From Zygnema cylindricum (Eukaryota; Streptophyta; Zygnematophyceae; Zygnematales; Zygnemataceae), in contig JBBHKE010001185.1 of the NCBI GenBank assembly GCA_037447655.1, positions 146,911 to 163,773 of the forward strand: a stretch of 16,863 bases of DNA, in the 5' to 3' direction. Below the pieces are notes generated by a model. The model saw only the letters and a program-made list of their open reading frames with translations, made no database searches and was not told the origin of the DNA. Position numbers and translations under genes: made by a program. Positions within the stretch are counted from its first letter, which is position 1, and the number at the start of each line of letters is the position of its first letter. Below, piece after piece: positions 8,119-16,583 of the stretch.

Positions 8119-8600
8119 CTCTTGTAGCCAACATTCTTGGTAAATGTTCCTTATTCATCGTGAAGTATTGGGTCTTCAATGAACACTTTAATATTGGCCC
8201 GCGAAGTCACACGCGACAACGCCAAATATAGTTGTTCGTGTGCGAACACTGAATGTGGTGAATAGAGACCTAAATGGTGAATAGATTGTATTTGAGCTTT
8301 GTTGATTGTGATTGCAAATTGTTCTTATAATGGAAATTGCTGACGTTTGATTTGGAAAGGTAATGTTTTTTTGTTGCTTATCATTCAAATGCGCGGAATA
8401 AATATGTTGTTTTTTTGAGCAACTCCAATTAGTATTTTAGCGTGAATGCAGTTTCTGGTCAGTTTTTGGTCCCATGACCTTCTTTTCCACGATTTCTTTT
8501 GCCATATAAAATAAGTGTTTAACAATCGCAATTTTACGTGTGCAATCGTTAATTATACTGTATGCATTTGTTTCTAAACAATTCCTCTATATTGTGATCC
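8119..8600 (-). pseudogene. Helitron-type PIF1-like helicase, C-terminal relic
   Basis: Read on the minus strand from about 8600 down. The first part reads AIVKHLFYMAKEIVEKK, then after a frame change ILIGVAQKNNIFIPRI, a stop, LPFQIKRQQFPL, a stop, EQFAITINKAQIQ, GLYSPHSVFAHEQLYLALSR, VTSRANIKVFIEDP and GTFTKNVGYKS. These correspond to the last PIF1/RecD-like motifs of Helitron replicase-helicases. TINKAQ is motif V, and HEQLYLALSRV is motif VI with the usual G after H changed to E. The RNV(V/I)YKEV-like tail runs to 8119, the Copia-A edge. Upstream of about 8600 the similarity ends, so the ATPase motifs and Rep domain are absent. In-frame stops show it is dead. Confidence 0.85.
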
Positions 8601-8920
8601 TCTTATACAAGTAGCCACTAGAATTAACTAACGCACGCTACTCACACAGACATATTTTGCGCCTCTTTCACCATTTAGGCCTACGATAAAATATGAAACG
8701 ATCCAGGATCTAGAAGGACAACTTGTTGACTTACGTGACTTTTATTAGTGTATATTATGTAAACAATTGTTGTACACTATATATGGCATGAAAAATCATA
8801 GAGTGTTTTGATCAACTTACCAAAATCAATTTGTGTTTCCTCACATGTATATAAAGGTATTAATTGAGCCCCTATGGCTTTTTTCCGTTTTTATAATCGA
8901 GAGTTGAGCAAATCTTACAT
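8601..8920. other. No recognisable feature
   Basis: AT-rich DNA between the helicase relic and the first R repeat. Neither strand continues the helicase or shows another family. I see no gene, RNA or clear repeat in it. Confidence 0.5.
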
Positions 8921-9181
8921 TTTGTGTCTTGTTTTGGAAAGGTTTAGTCCTCTCTATGCCTTAGAATGTGAGGGAGAGAGTTTCATTACTTAGAATAATT
9001 TGGTGAGTCCGATTCAGTATGACGCTGTGACAGTGAAGTTATGAGTTCACGTTGTCATTCACTCCGTAGACACGTGTTGTCAAGTTGGGGCATAAGCTCT
9101 AGAATATCCTCTGTGGGAGTATGAATATACATGGCGACCACGAAGACGTGTGGAGGCACATCTACGGTGCCGAATTCAGTG
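8921..9181 (+). repeat. R repeat, copy 1 (forward)
   Basis: This begins TTTGTGTCTTGTTTTGGAAA and contains TTTAGTCCTCTCTATGCCT, GGGAGAGAGTTTCA and ACTTAG. It then has weaker matches to CACTCC, AGACAC and AGAATATCC and ends at TCTACGGTGCCGAA. It aligns over about 260 bp with 16584-16863 in the same orientation, and its first 90 bp or so align in reverse orientation with 13722-13813. The family is unknown to me. It has no coding capacity and no LTR signature. Confidence 0.8.
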
Positions 9182-9990
9182 TGTGGACGGCGAACGGAGA
9201 CCGCCGACAAATACTAACTAAGCAAGAACGAGATTTATGATAATCCTATGTCACATTCTGAATGTGATGTTGGTGTACATATTTGTAAAACAGACGTTTC
9301 TCCCTTAGCTAATTAGTTAATTAGAGTAGAATGTGTTCACTGTGACATACCTTATGATTTTGGGTATACGCGCTGTTTTTAGTATTTCAGGTTGTTAGAT
9401 GTACGACAGGAAGTTATGAACAATTTGCATCAAAAAGTTGTGAATGTAGTTTTTGGTAATTTTATCTGTGAATATCTCATAGATATGTGAACAAAATTTT
9501 GTGTGTGTTTTCCCCACATTTTTATCTACATTGTAGTATATTTGCAAAGCCATTTTGTCTCTCTGTTTCTTAGACCGGTTTTTGTGAAAGCTTCTTTACT
9601 TTTGAGATAACTACATTTGCATCCCCATCATCTTTAGTTCCAACAATTGTCTCGAAACAACATTGTGTGTTTGCTCTCTGTCTCTTTTATCCTTCAACTC
9701 AAATGTGCAAGATTGTAGAAAGTCTCCGTACACTATACGTGAAAACAACAACCATGGGGTGTTTTCATGAACAACATAAATTTACACGTTTTCTAACCAG
9801 AAGAATGTCACATGTAAGATACAATAGTGTTGCAAACATACTTTTCTCGAAGTATATTAACATATCATCTACACCAATTGCGTCACTAAACCATAAGCGC
9901 CACTTTCTCGGTCAGACCCTAATTTAAAACAAGACATGTTCAATTTCAAGGACACATTTGGCGAACCCCACCTAATTTTAAAGTTACCCG
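9182..9990. other. No recognisable gene
   Basis: AT-rich non-coding DNA. It holds a small palindrome TCACATTC-T-GAATGTGA (9251-9267) and an open stretch on the plus strand around 9667-9927. That stretch has no recognisable domain and only a non-standard start. Confidence 0.5.
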
Positions 9991-10288
9991 GTCGGTGTTG
10001 GTGTGGTTGTGGTCACTGTCGTGGTTGTGGTTGTGGTCATTGTCGTGGTTGTGGTCATGGTCGTTGTCGTGGTTGCTATCTTCGTTGTTGTCCGGATGTC
10101 ATGTCATGCATACGCTTCAGTACTGTAGACGGACAACGCACGCGTGGAGAACGACCAAAATTTGAATGGCCGTCAGTGTCGGTGTGATCGTGGTCACTAT
10201 CATGTTCATTGTCGTTGTACTGGTCGTGGTCCAAGTCGTCATTGTCGTCGTCAATATCGTCAATGTCGCGGTTGCTGTCGTGGTCTCG
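9991..10288. repeat. Two diverged GT/GTC-rich minisatellite blocks
   Basis: Block one (9991-10092) and block two (10171-10288) are built from imperfect GTGGTTGTGGTC- and GTCGTGGT-type units. Their left ends align (CGGTGTTGGTGTGGTTGTGG against CGGTGTGATCGTGGTCACTA after similar leads) at an offset of about 180 bp, so one block probably duplicated from the other. Open frames here, hydrophobic Val/Ile-rich on one strand and Asp/His-rich on the other, are by-products of the repeat. Confidence 0.8.
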
Positions 10289-10893
10289 CTGACGTGGCCC
10301 AAAAGAAATGTCGTTCAGGGTCACGCGAACAGACACACAAACACCTATTTAACAGTTTCCAAAAAGGCGACCAAAGGTCTATCTTTTTTATATATAGTGT
10401 TACGATATGAATGTGTATATTTCCATCCATTTACAGTTATTGTTTAAGTGACATTTTTATGTTTAGTTTCAGTTTGTTGTTGCGTCATGTCTTTATTTCG
10501 ATTCTGTACAGCTGCTTTGTGGATCGTACGATAGGTGGTCTTGTACGATTGATAATTTATTTAGTGCGCATAGGACCGTGGATGTTTTATATCCAGGTCA
10601 CACAGAAGTTTGGGGCATTAATGCTTTGTTATGTGATTACATCTGATTCAGCGTCTAAGTGTCAAATTTTGCAAAAGTGGAATCTGAGTGGGATTTGTGA
10701 CGCGAGGAGACAAAAATAGTGTAATTTTGTCTTCTAGTATTTTGGCAGTAAGTATTTTGAGTAATAGTGTGATATAGCTATATATCATAGTTCAAAAGTA
10801 GGCGTTTTTATGGAAGGTCTTAGGTCGGCGCCTTTATCGTAAATTGTGTTCTAGGCTTTTCATGTGATCTTCTTAGATGGCTACTTTGATCTA
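10289..10893. other. No recognisable gene
   Basis: Non-coding DNA after the minisatellite. An open frame around 10411-10719 on the plus strand shows no family resemblance. No RNA gene or transposon end was recognised. Confidence 0.5.
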
Positions 10894-10997
10894 CGACCGT
10901 CCGATCGTCCGATCGTCCGAATTTGACGGTGTAAATATTTTTTTTGGTCTGAATGTTTTAATTGGTCCTACTTTTTGTCCGAATGTTTTAATTGGTC
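10894..10997. repeat. Short tandem repeats: 8-bp x3, then a 30-bp period x2
   Basis: CGACCGTC, CGATCGTC, CGATCGTC (10894-10917) is a three-unit 8-bp array with one difference. Just after it, GAATGTTTTAATTGGTC occurs at 10951-10967 and again at 10981-10997, preceded by GGTCT and GTCC respectively, giving a 30-bp period. Both look like simple slippage products. Confidence 0.8.
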
Positions 10998-11500
10998 TGA
11001 ATAGGTCCAAATAAAATATGGGTCTTAAGGTCATATTGTATGTTTTGCATACAATAGGCATATTGTATGGGCCTATTTTCACCTAATTTTGAACTATATT
11101 ATATATAAAAAAAGAGTGAAGCAGAGGAAAGAAAAAAGATGTAAAAAGTTTGATTAAATATATCATCTATTTGATCGACTTTCATTGCAATGTGTGATTC
11201 AGAAATTGTCATGATGTTTGTGAAATTGTGAATGCTTCCGCTGATGTATAGTTGAATTATGTGATCATATTCTCAACATATAGATTCCTTTTATAAAGGT
11301 TTTAAGGAGCACATGTTTATTCTAAGTGATACTCAAATGGCTTTTTCTCTTCGTATATTTGAGCGTTTTGATTGAAAATTTGTGAGTTCTCAACATAGGC
11401 TGAAAACTATATTCTAGTATAGTTTGAGGTCAACTAAACATATAAACTACATTCAGTGGTGTAAAGGTGCCTATAGTGAAGGGGTATTCTGAGACCTTTA
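10998..11500. other. No recognisable gene; expected site of the missing Copia-B 5' end
   Basis: AT-rich DNA just upstream of the Copia-B gag similarity. If Copia-B had a 5' LTR and primer site they should lie here, but I could not recognise a TGGTATCAGAGC-like site or a partner repeat downstream. It includes CATACAATAGGCATATTGTATG (11048-11069), an imperfect palindrome. Confidence 0.45.
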
Positions 11501-11560
11501 GTCTTCGAGTTTGAGATAGCTAATGTCTTTGTCTTCGAGTTTGAGATAGCTAATGCCTTT
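11501..11560 (+). repeat. 30-bp tandem duplication in Copia-B gag
   Basis: 11501-11530 and 11531-11560 are identical except for one T/C difference. Both begin GTCTTCGAGTTTGAGATAGC. Thirty bases is ten codons, so the frame that continues into the Gag-like FDGTDY block is kept (VFEFEIANVF, then VFEFEIANAF). Confidence 0.95.
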
Positions 11561-12313
11561 GTAGCAGTTGGGTTAGTCCCAATAGCTGGGTCAATCCCAA
11601 ATCCTGTGCACGTTATTTTAGAACAACATGTTACCGGCCCTCCCACAAGAATACTTGTCTTTGATGGCACGGATTATATCCATAGGGCATAGGTGTGGAG
11701 TTATCATTTATTTTTTCAAATTTTGTAGGCATTGTGGACGGATCTGTTGTTGAAGTATTCACACCATTACAATGCTCATTTCGAAGATCTTGCAATAACA
11801 CATATTCAAATGAAAAAGGTGTCGAAAATATCGAATTCTTAGAAAGATATGCACACCAAAACAAATAATTAACACGATATGATTACGGCAAGTAACATTT
11901 AGGTATATAAGTGTTTTTGCCATACTATGGTTTAGTATTATTATGGCTTTAGGGTACTACTTGTAGAAAATGCTTGTTTAGGTGGCACATTTCCCAATGA
12001 TAAACAAGCTTTGTTATTAATGGGAGGGCTTCCTATTAAGTATAAAAAAGCCTCCCAAAATTAGAAAAAACTACCACAAGGTGATTGGAATCTAGCAATA
12101 GCGATTCATTATGTATTAGATAAAGATTCTAGTAAAGAAGCTTTTAAAGTTAGTGGACACACTTAAGCTATTAGCAAAACAATCTTTAGAAAAAACAGTT
12201 TTAAAAATAGTCAGAATCACTATCCTCGTAGACCTAACATCTATTATTATTGTAATGAGAAAGTGCATGGGTACACGAGCTACCCAAAATATAAAAAATC
12301 ATCTAAAAAATAA
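11561..12313 (+). pseudogene. gag: Copia-B gag relic
   Basis: The N-terminal part reads GPPTRILVFDGTDYIHRA and then a stop. FDGTDY is the copia Gag N-terminal motif normally followed by W. A poorly readable stretch follows to about 11965. One frame then carries NACLGGTFPNDKQALLLMGG, LPIKYKKA, LPQGDWNLAIAIHYV and KDSSKEAF, like the UBN2-type capsid core. It ends with YYYCNEKVHGYTSYPKYKK, a ruined zinc knuckle (expected CX2CX4HX4C): the first and last Cys are Tyr and the G before His is V. Stops occur at the RA* position, in SQN*KK and in GHT*AI. The frame ends TAA at 12311-12313. Confidence 0.75.
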
Positions 12314-12483
12314 ACTTTTTTATCACAATTGATCATTTGAAAATCGAAATACTGACAGCTTGCAAAAATATCGACTTTCTCTTCGGAAAAGATAAAAAAT
12401 GATGACGAAATCGTCAATTTTTCCGAGGCGAATGAAAATAAATGTCTTGCACTGAATTACATAATTGCATGTGAAAGAGAGTA

Positions 12484-12690
12484 CTGGTAGATAATGAACA
12501 TAGGTGTTTCTCAATACCTGAGATGGAACGGGGTATACTTCGTAAATCTTCAACGTATCTCTCCGAGGAAAATTTATTATGCAAATGGGCAATATATCAC
12601 ATCAACTCCAAGGGTGCAGTTTCACTTAAAGTGGACATCGATGGCAAATCAGTTGAAAATACACTTTTTTTTGTCCTTTAAATAGTCAGT
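12484..12690 (+). pseudogene. Copia-B aspartic protease relic
   Basis: The frame reads YW, a stop, then IMNIGVSQYL where the family has W-L-D-S-G-A-S-x-H-L. The active-site Asp-Ser is therefore lost although the Gly and Ser around it remain. Then comes RISPRKIYYANGQYITST, matching the (V)(Y/F)(Y/F)A(D/N)G..I.S block of copia proteases. Identification rests on these two motifs and on its place between gag and integrase. Confidence 0.6.
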
Positions 12691-12777
12691 AAGCCAAGAA
12701 GAGTAGCACTTATACGACCAAAACTCATGTATAGGACTAATCGTACGAATATGAATAAAAAATATGTTTTGTGTTCG

Positions 12778-13649
12778 GTTGTTATTCTGACAATGACCTA
12801 TGGAATAGAAGACTTGGTCATGTCCACTATGAAAGTCTTGATAGAATGGTCAAACAGGGTATTGATTAAATGTGTCAAAATAACTAATAAAGAAGAACAT
12901 TTTTGTGATGGATATGCTCTCGTAAAGATACATAAAAGTCATTTTCTTTTTGAAAACAACCATAAAGCAACTAGAGTATTAAAATTGGTTCACTTAGATA
13001 TATAGGGATCGGCTAAAGTCCCACCAGCTGGAGGAATTAGGTACATGGTAACATTTACCTATGATTTCACAAGAAAATCAAAAATCTACTTCATAAAGGA
13101 GAAAAGTGAAGTATTTTCTCACTTGAAAGAATTCACAATGTAGACCGAGAGAATTTATGGAGTTCCAATTTTAACATTGAGATTGGACAATGGGGGGAAG
13201 TTGTTATCACCGTGCTTCATCAACTATTTGAAAGAAAATGGAATTTCTCACTAAATTTTAGTTCAATATTCTCCGCAACAATGAGGTGTAGCGCAAAGAG
13301 TGAATAGAACAATAATAAGTAATGTTAGGACAATGTTAGGAGAATAAGGTATAGATGTGAAATTATGGGTTGAAGGTTTATATAGTGCAACATAAATTAA
13401 AAAAAAAATAGAATCTAGAGCACTAAAAGGAAAGACGCTTTATGCAGTACGGACAGGAACTAAACCAGAAGTTAGCCATTTTAGAGTATTTGGCATAATG
13501 TTGTTATGTTAGATAATTCTCCAAATGAATTAAAACTAGAGCCAAAAAGAGTAGCAAAAATCTTACTTGGCTATGATGATCAATCTAAATGCTATAACCT
13601 ATATACACATGATAAGAATGTGATCTTTATTTCTAAAAGTATCGAATAA
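12778..13649 (+). pseudogene. Copia-B integrase relic
   Basis: The GAG-pre-integrase block reads DNDLWNRRLGHVHYESLDRM, then VKQGID and a stop. After a frame change near 12870, FCDGYALVKIHKSHFLFENN (Zn-site remnant, second Cys lost) leads into LKLVHLDI, a TAG at 13003 (a W position), GSAKVPPAGGIRYMVTF, LRLDNGGKLLSP and GVAQRVNRTI. The first and second Asp survive, but the catalytic Glu of GVAER is Gln. Other in-frame stops are at 13141, about 13252, 13279, about 13345 and about 13393. The same frame otherwise runs to about 13510. A shift then gives LDNSPNELKLEPKRVAKILL and GYDDQSKCYNLYTHDK, the integrase C-terminal block, ending TAA at 13647. A short acidic linker frame follows to 13723. Confidence 0.88.
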
Positions 13650-13721
13650 AAGATTAAGAGAAATCAGATCATGACTTTCAGATGGACGTAGACGAAAAGA
13701 ACGTAACACCAAATCTGGTTT

Positions 13722-13813
13722 GAACTGAACTAGACTAAATAAAACATTCTAAGTCCTGAGAACTCTCTCCCTCAAACCCGAGGCATAGAGAGGACTAAAG
13801 CTTTCCAAAACAA
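13722..13813 (-). repeat. R repeat, copy 2 (inverted, truncated)
   Basis: The reverse complement reads TTGTTTTGGAAAGCTTTAGT, CCTCTCTATGCCTCGGG, GAGGGAGAGAGTT and GGACTTAG, matching the first 65-95 bp of copies 1 and 3. Similarity is clear for 13749-13813 and weaker to 13722. It begins where Copia-B breaks off. Copies 1 and 2 face each other across 4.9 kb. Confidence 0.8.
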
Positions 13814-14203
13814 TATTTTTTTCTTTTTTTATAAAACATGATTACTATAGATTCGTAAAGATTCTCCACACTTTTGGGCGACAACGTCGACCGTCCGATT
13901 ATGTGTTTTCAAAGCAAGCGGTCATCTTATCCAGTGTCTAGTTAGTCTCCTCCCTTGTTTTCGAGAAGTAGACTAGCTACAAAGTGGAAGTGTAAAATTG
14001 TTACACATGGAAAGGTCATGTACGATCCATGATGGATGTTAGATAAGAACCATATATGTGGCGCAGACCACGCGCCTTCGGACATAGGCGACCCGCCTTC
14101 ACACAGGCTGTAATAAAAGCCACAGAAAAACCACCAAAAAGAAATTGTTGAAGATTATCCCGCAACGCCACTTCCACCATCCATTAACATCCGGGATAGC
14201 CGG

Positions 14204-14223
14204 TTTTTTTTTTTTTTTTTTTT
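14204..14223. repeat. T20 homopolymer followed by an A-rich stretch
   Basis: Twenty consecutive T, then AACAAAAAAAATATGAAC. It could be the poly(A) tail of a minus-strand retroposon, but no SINE or LINE body was recognised next to it. Confidence 0.9.
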
Positions 14224-15075
14224 AACAAAAAAAATATGAACGAAAAACAACGATAGAAACGGAAAAACACGAACGTACAATGTGTACATTCACGTAAGTT
14301 TAATTTGAAACTGGTCGTACAAATACGAGTTTCACATTTTTTGTGCTTTTGGAATCTTTGACTGTGCTTGTAGTCTGAACATAAACCTACGTGGATCCAT
14401 CAGAAATGAAACAAGTAGGCGATAGATTCCTTGTTGACACGACCTGATAGCCAAGTAAAAAAAATATAACGGCCAGTAAACGTTTCCGTACGACGACTGT
14501 CGGCGCCTAATGGAGAAGAGGCTTAATGGTTACATCAAACGAGAAGTAAGGTATATTACAAGATTTTGTAATCGACCGTCGTATCATGCCGCCCTATTGT
14601 TTCGTGAGTTTTTTGAAAAAAAAAATAGGCCTTGATTTCATGAGGCGGTCCCACTAAATGTATAGACACGTCGAATGACAGACTTACTGGCAGTGCTCTC
14701 TATTTTGTCAAGTCAACAAACCACCTTGCCCAAATTTTAATTGGTGCCACATAGGTTAGTGTTCACATTTTGAAAGTCTAAAAATATTCTTCAAACTTTA
14801 AATCTGGACGTAATATATGCACCACTGGAGGTAGTTAACGACTACGAAAACTTTGCGGCCAAATTTTACTTTTGAAAATGGAAATCAAACTTTTGAAACG
14901 GAATGGCAAAATGACGTGGCAAACTTTGAAGGTCGGTCGATGACAGACGACACGTGCAAAGATACTATCCGTTGACCTACAAGAGGCACATGGCCTCCAT
15001 GACGTGTAGGCCTATGATCGCATCTTGGAGGTGGATATTTTTTTGCTTTTTCACATGTACTAATGGTACACAAAC

Positions 15076-15117
15076 AGTGTGAAGCAACTCTCCTTGCGAG
15101 GAGAGTTTCTTCACACT
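15076..15117. repeat. 42-base near-perfect hairpin
   Basis: AGTGTGAAG, C, AACTCTCCT, loop TGCG, AGGAGAGTT, T, CTTCACACT. Eighteen of 19 arm positions pair (one C/T mismatch) with a four-base loop. There is no T run after it, and this is not bacterial DNA, so it is not a terminator. Confidence 0.9.
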
Positions 15118-15423
15118 AGATGATTTGAGCGATTCCTTCACGGATCTGATAAAGTGAAACATTCAACAGTCACTACTTATGCCTATAATATTGGAGCATC
15201 TTGACACCTATCTAACTAACATGTTTTGTTTGACAACGAAAAAATGGTACAAATATGTACGAAAACTTACGGCGTCCAGTAAACAACCCCATTTTTCCTT
15301 TCATGGAATCTTACTTTTAGAAAAGATACAATTATGATTCTCCAAGGGTTCGTGGGTAAACATTTACCGTTCCATTACACTTTGGTTATCATCCGCAAAG
15401 CAATCTCTCCATCCATTAATGTA

Positions 15424-15458
15424 ATGGTGCATCGACCTCAAGGAGGTGAGTGCACCAT
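15424..15458. repeat. Two-tier hairpin
   Basis: Outer arms are ATGGTGCA (15424-15431) and TGCACCAT (15451-15458). Inner arms are ACCTC (15435-15439) and GAGGT (15443-15447), with a 3-base loop and a symmetric 3-base internal bulge. A shorter related word, TTCCATTACA, lies about 50 bp upstream. Confidence 0.8.
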
Positions 15459-16334
15459 CACAAAACCCGTGTAATCACTACACTTGGACGCTAGACATGT
15501 GGGACGATGAATTACTATTGAAATTTTATCACGTCGCCAAAGTCACGTGCCTTCGGGCAAAGTGGTCGTAAAATGTTTGTTGAAAAGAAATATAGAAGAA
15601 ATACAGTTTTCCCTGCCAGCTTCATTGTTTAACACCTTATTATGTTTTTTTTATTTTGAAATAAAAATTCAAAATTGTGAAAGAACATGAACATAACACA
15701 AAAGTTCAGATTCAGAAACGAAATTGGTTGGTTTAAAAAACTTTGACGATTTTAAATATTGGATCATGAACTTATGATTAACCACTCTAATCAAAACACG
15801 TATATAAAAACTTATTTACAGTTGTTACGTGATGTAACCAAAGATATTACACGATCTAACCGATGCCTCTTTGTATTACAGAAATATTGCTTTTCCTACA
15901 GTAACACAGACCTCCCGATGTAACGTCACCCTTAAGGCCTATGTTCTAATAGATGGTCTCAACAAATGAACGTATAAGTTTACATTGTGTCGGGTCAATA
16001 AACGACTTTTTATTTGCGTAACACATTTTGGTCGGTGCCACGTAGTAAACTATTACGACTATGCAAATCTAACAAAAATCTTTGACAGCAAAGTGTTAAC
16101 GCAATATCTGTACCAGCAGAGGTAAAAAATGAGGCTACGGCCCCATGTGGCTAAGTAAGGGTTTTTTTCTCTCATTTTCCATTAAAATTTAGCTTGGTAT
16201 TGCTAAAGTTGCAGGCGTACGAAAAAATAGCAAAATTGTAGAGTATAATTTGAGTCATTCTTGAACTTAAGATATACGAAAAGTTGTCGTCTTGTGTTTT
16301 TTCAACCCACTGCCATGTCATCTTCAAACTCATC

Positions 16335-16361
16335 TTAAAACACATCGGAGATGTGTTTTAA
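16335..16361. repeat. Perfect 12-bp-stem hairpin
   Basis: TTAAAACACATC (16335-16346), loop GGA, GATGTGTTTTAA (16350-16361). All 12 pairs match. It is the third tight hairpin within 1.3 kb. Confidence 0.92.
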
Positions 16362-16583
16362 ACAAATTAAAACTACTTTCATATATTGGAAAAAATATTC
16401 TCACGTGTGAAAATTTTCAGAAGTTTTTGGCAAAGAAAAAATTACATGATTGTTATTTTTGTGCACTTCTATCTTGTACGGTTTTTTTCTTGTAGGGGTC
16501 TATAGGTTCCAATGCCATTTCACGCAAAGGTGAAAAATCTGTGAAGGCGCCACTACAGTAAGCGCCTCTCACACCTTGCTCAC

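Larger units (their letters stand above)
11501..13723 (+). mobile_element. Copia-B: 3'-truncated Ty1/copia relic
   Basis: This is a second copia element, unlike Copia-A in protein sequence. It retains pieces of gag (about 11501-12313), protease (about 12484-12690) and integrase (about 12778-13649), plus a short acidic linker frame (13667-13723). Reverse transcriptase, RNase H and LTRs are not found. The sequence breaks off at about 13723, just before the inverted R repeat copy. It is more decayed than Copia-A: protease and integrase have both lost catalytic residues. Confidence 0.85.
14706..16145. repeat. Pair of diverged direct repeats, about 14706-14850 and 15994-16145
   Basis: Both copies read, in order, GTCAA(G/T)…AACAAAC or AATAAACGAC, then TTGGTGCCACATAG or TCGGTGCCACGTAG, a CTAAAAATATTCTT or CTAACAAAAATCTT block, and GTAATATATGCACCACTGGA or GCAATATCTGTACCAGCAGA, ending AGGTA. 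The spacing is about 1.29 kb. Similarity is moderate and gapped. These may be ends of an old element or an ancient tandem duplication. Confidence 0.5.
13814..16583. other. About 2.8 kb without recognisable genes
   Basis: No coding similarity was recognised on either strand. It contains a 20-base T run (14204-14223), two diverged direct repeats (about 14706-14850 and 15994-16145) and three strong hairpins (15076-15117, 15424-15458, 16335-16361), all listed separately. The words GCCTTCGG near 14085 and 15551 and CAGTAAAC near 14475 and 15278 recur, hinting that this stretch has an old duplicated structure. Confidence 0.5.

Noticed and set aside
788-8144. GTAAA as a Copia-A target-site duplication
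   Set aside because: The right GTAAA (8140-8144) is about 22 bp past the LTR edge and lies in helicase-coding similarity, so it does not abut the LTR.
9667-9927. 86-codon plus-strand open frame
   Set aside because: Non-standard start, no family resemblance, AT-rich non-coding surroundings.
10076-10336. Asp/His-rich open frame on the minus strand
   Set aside because: Same minisatellite read in the other direction; the composition follows from the repeat unit.
10166-10447. Open frame encoding a Val/Ile-rich, membrane-like protein
   Set aside because: It is a translation of the GT/GTC minisatellite; overlapping frames on both strands are equally open and none has a recognisable domain.
14204-14223. 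T20 run as the tail of a minus-strand SINE or LINE
   Set aside because: No Pol III boxes, reverse transcriptase or target duplication were recognised beside it; kept only as a homopolymer.
5985-14505. GACTGTCGGCGCC shared in inverted orientation near 5990 and 14495
   Set aside because: A 13-base match is expected by chance in a window of this size, and the flanks do not align.
15076-15117. Rho-independent terminator
   Set aside because: The window is eukaryotic in content, there is no T run after the stem and no gene upstream.
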